From Bacillota bacterium (lineage in GTDB: Bacteria; Bacillota; Clostridia; Christensenellales; Borkfalkiaceae): a stretch of 64,000 nt of DNA. Shown one piece after another: positions 63,402 through 64,000 of this stretch (its first letter is position 1; the number at the start of each line of letters is the position of its first letter). The stretch lies in NCBI GenBank assembly GCA_019423125.1, contig JAHZBZ010000006.1, positions 1 to 64,000 on the forward strand, read 5' to 3'. The translations under genes were made by a program, and so were the position numbers. Below the pieces are notes generated by a model. That model worked only from the letters and a program-made list of their open reading frames with translations, had not been told where the DNA came from and did no database searches.

Positions 63402-64000
63402 TCACGCCTCAGAGTTGAGTTCTTTCAGGATAGGCGCGACGCTCTCGGTGATGCGCCGCGCGACGTAGGTGTTGTTCATGACATAGAGGTGCACGCCGCG
63501 CACGCCCGCGGAGAGCAGGTCGACGATCTGGTCGACGGCGTAGGCGATGCCCGCTTCGAGAAGGGCGTCGGGCTTGTCCTCGAACCGCGCGATCATGCGC
63601 GAGATCTTTGCGGGGATCTTCGCGCCCGAGAGGCGGATGATGCGCTCGACGTGGTTTTTGCGCACGAGCGGCATGATGCCCGCCTGCACGGGCACGCGGA
63701 TGTCCGCCGCCTGCAACAGGTCGGCGAAGCGGTAGAAATCCTCGTTGTCGAAGAACAGCTGGGAATTGAGGTGGGTGACGCCCGCGTCGATCTTGTATTT
63801 CAGGTTGCGCACGTCCTGCGCGAGCGAGGGCGCGTCGGGGTGTCCCTCGGGATAGCAGGCGCCCGCGATGTCGAACCCGCCCTTTTCGCGGATGTAGGCG
63901 GCGAGGTCGGAGGCGTGCGCGAAGTCCTCGGAGAGGGGCGCGCCTTCGATGCGGTCGCCGCGCAGCGCGAGCACGTTGCAGATGCCGTTTTCGCGCAGCT
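63402..64000 (-). CDS. metF: Methylenetetrahydrofolate reductase, cut by window edge
   Basis: At least 199 residues visible of ~290. The C-terminal half of the TIM barrel: LALRGD, GFDIAGACYPEGHPD (FAD-site type), HLNSQLFFDNEDFY, and PVQAGIMPLVRKNHVERI. Supplies 5-methyl-THF to the metH that follows. The N-terminus lies beyond 64000. Confidence 0.93.
   Translation of the reverse strand, partial: LRENGICNVLALRGDRIEGAPLSEDFAHASDLAAYIREKGGFDIAGACYPEGHPDAPSLAQDVRNLKYKIDAGVTHLNSQLFFDNEDFYRFADLLQAADIRVPVQAGIMPLVRKNHVERIIRLSGAKIPAKISRMIARFEDKPDALLEAGIAYAVDQIVDLLSAGVRGVHLYVMNNTYVARRITESVAPILKELNSEA

Overview
The window is chromosomal DNA, mostly GC-rich, from a bacterium of the Bacillota, most likely a gut-type member of the Clostridia. 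Supporting signs are spore maturation genes spmA/spmB, an addA/addB recombination nuclease, QueH, an Rrf2-NifS-IscU set, a TatD-linked radical SAM protein next to metG/tatD/rsmA, strong Shine-Dalgarno sites and many perfect TTGACA-17-TATAAT promoters. The lineage call is inference; there is no rRNA in the window.

Layout. 1-990: no gene, five copies of a hairpin-rich repeat in both orientations. 998-4880 (minus): ilvB-ilvN-ilvD. 5119-5926: tRNA-fMet, tRNA-Met and tRNA-Glu with terminators and a 111-bp duplication. 5917-14234: an 8.3-kb integrative mobilizable element inserted in the 3' end of tRNA-Glu. It has a MobV relaxase and its oriT, an AAA_14/DUF4143 ATPase, an XRE-HEPN protein, a small ORF and a second HEPN-like protein, and a large serine recombinase at the right end. 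The attP rebuilt from the two ends is a 47-bp near-perfect dyad. 14369-18272: a decay zone with five truncated genes (FtsX-type permease, GH3 glycosidase, GHKL kinase, radical SAM protein, LytTR-type response regulator). 18705-25555: a five-gene surface polysaccharide operon (two GT2 enzymes, a pyruvyltransferase-MenD-like fusion, an SDR, a hexapeptide acyltransferase), lower in GC than its surroundings.

25805-37000: small regulators, secreted or membrane proteins, an SPFH protein, an orphan PstS-like protein, a BspA-type leucine-rich lipoprotein, mutY, a shikimate-kinase-like protein, cysS and a second lipoprotein. Three copies of a palindromic element sit directly at promoters here. 37206-43663: addB-addA. 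43788-49127: a membrane protein, a PRC-barrel protein and then an acetyltransferase, corrinoid protein, corrinoid-activating Fe-S/ASKHA protein and MFS transporter. 49411-53002: queH with a leaderless-type promoter, then rrf2-nifS-iscU-flavin oxidoreductase under a likely Rrf2 operator. 53173-58723 (minus): rsmA, radical SAM, tatD, metG, a classical neighbourhood. 58865-59910: spmA-spmB. 59911-61013: a 1.1-kb non-coding region with four unrelated tandem-repeat families behind a strong promoter. 61003-64000 (minus): metF (cut by the window edge) and a metH without the reactivation domain.

How the parts fit. Branched-chain amino acid synthesis, methionine/one-carbon metabolism (metF-metH, with the Fe-S/ASKHA protein as a plausible reactivator), Fe-S assembly and DNA repair are ordinary housekeeping. 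The accessory biology lies in the tRNA-Glu element with its HEPN cargo, the polysaccharide locus, and an unusual density of structured or tandem repeats between genes.
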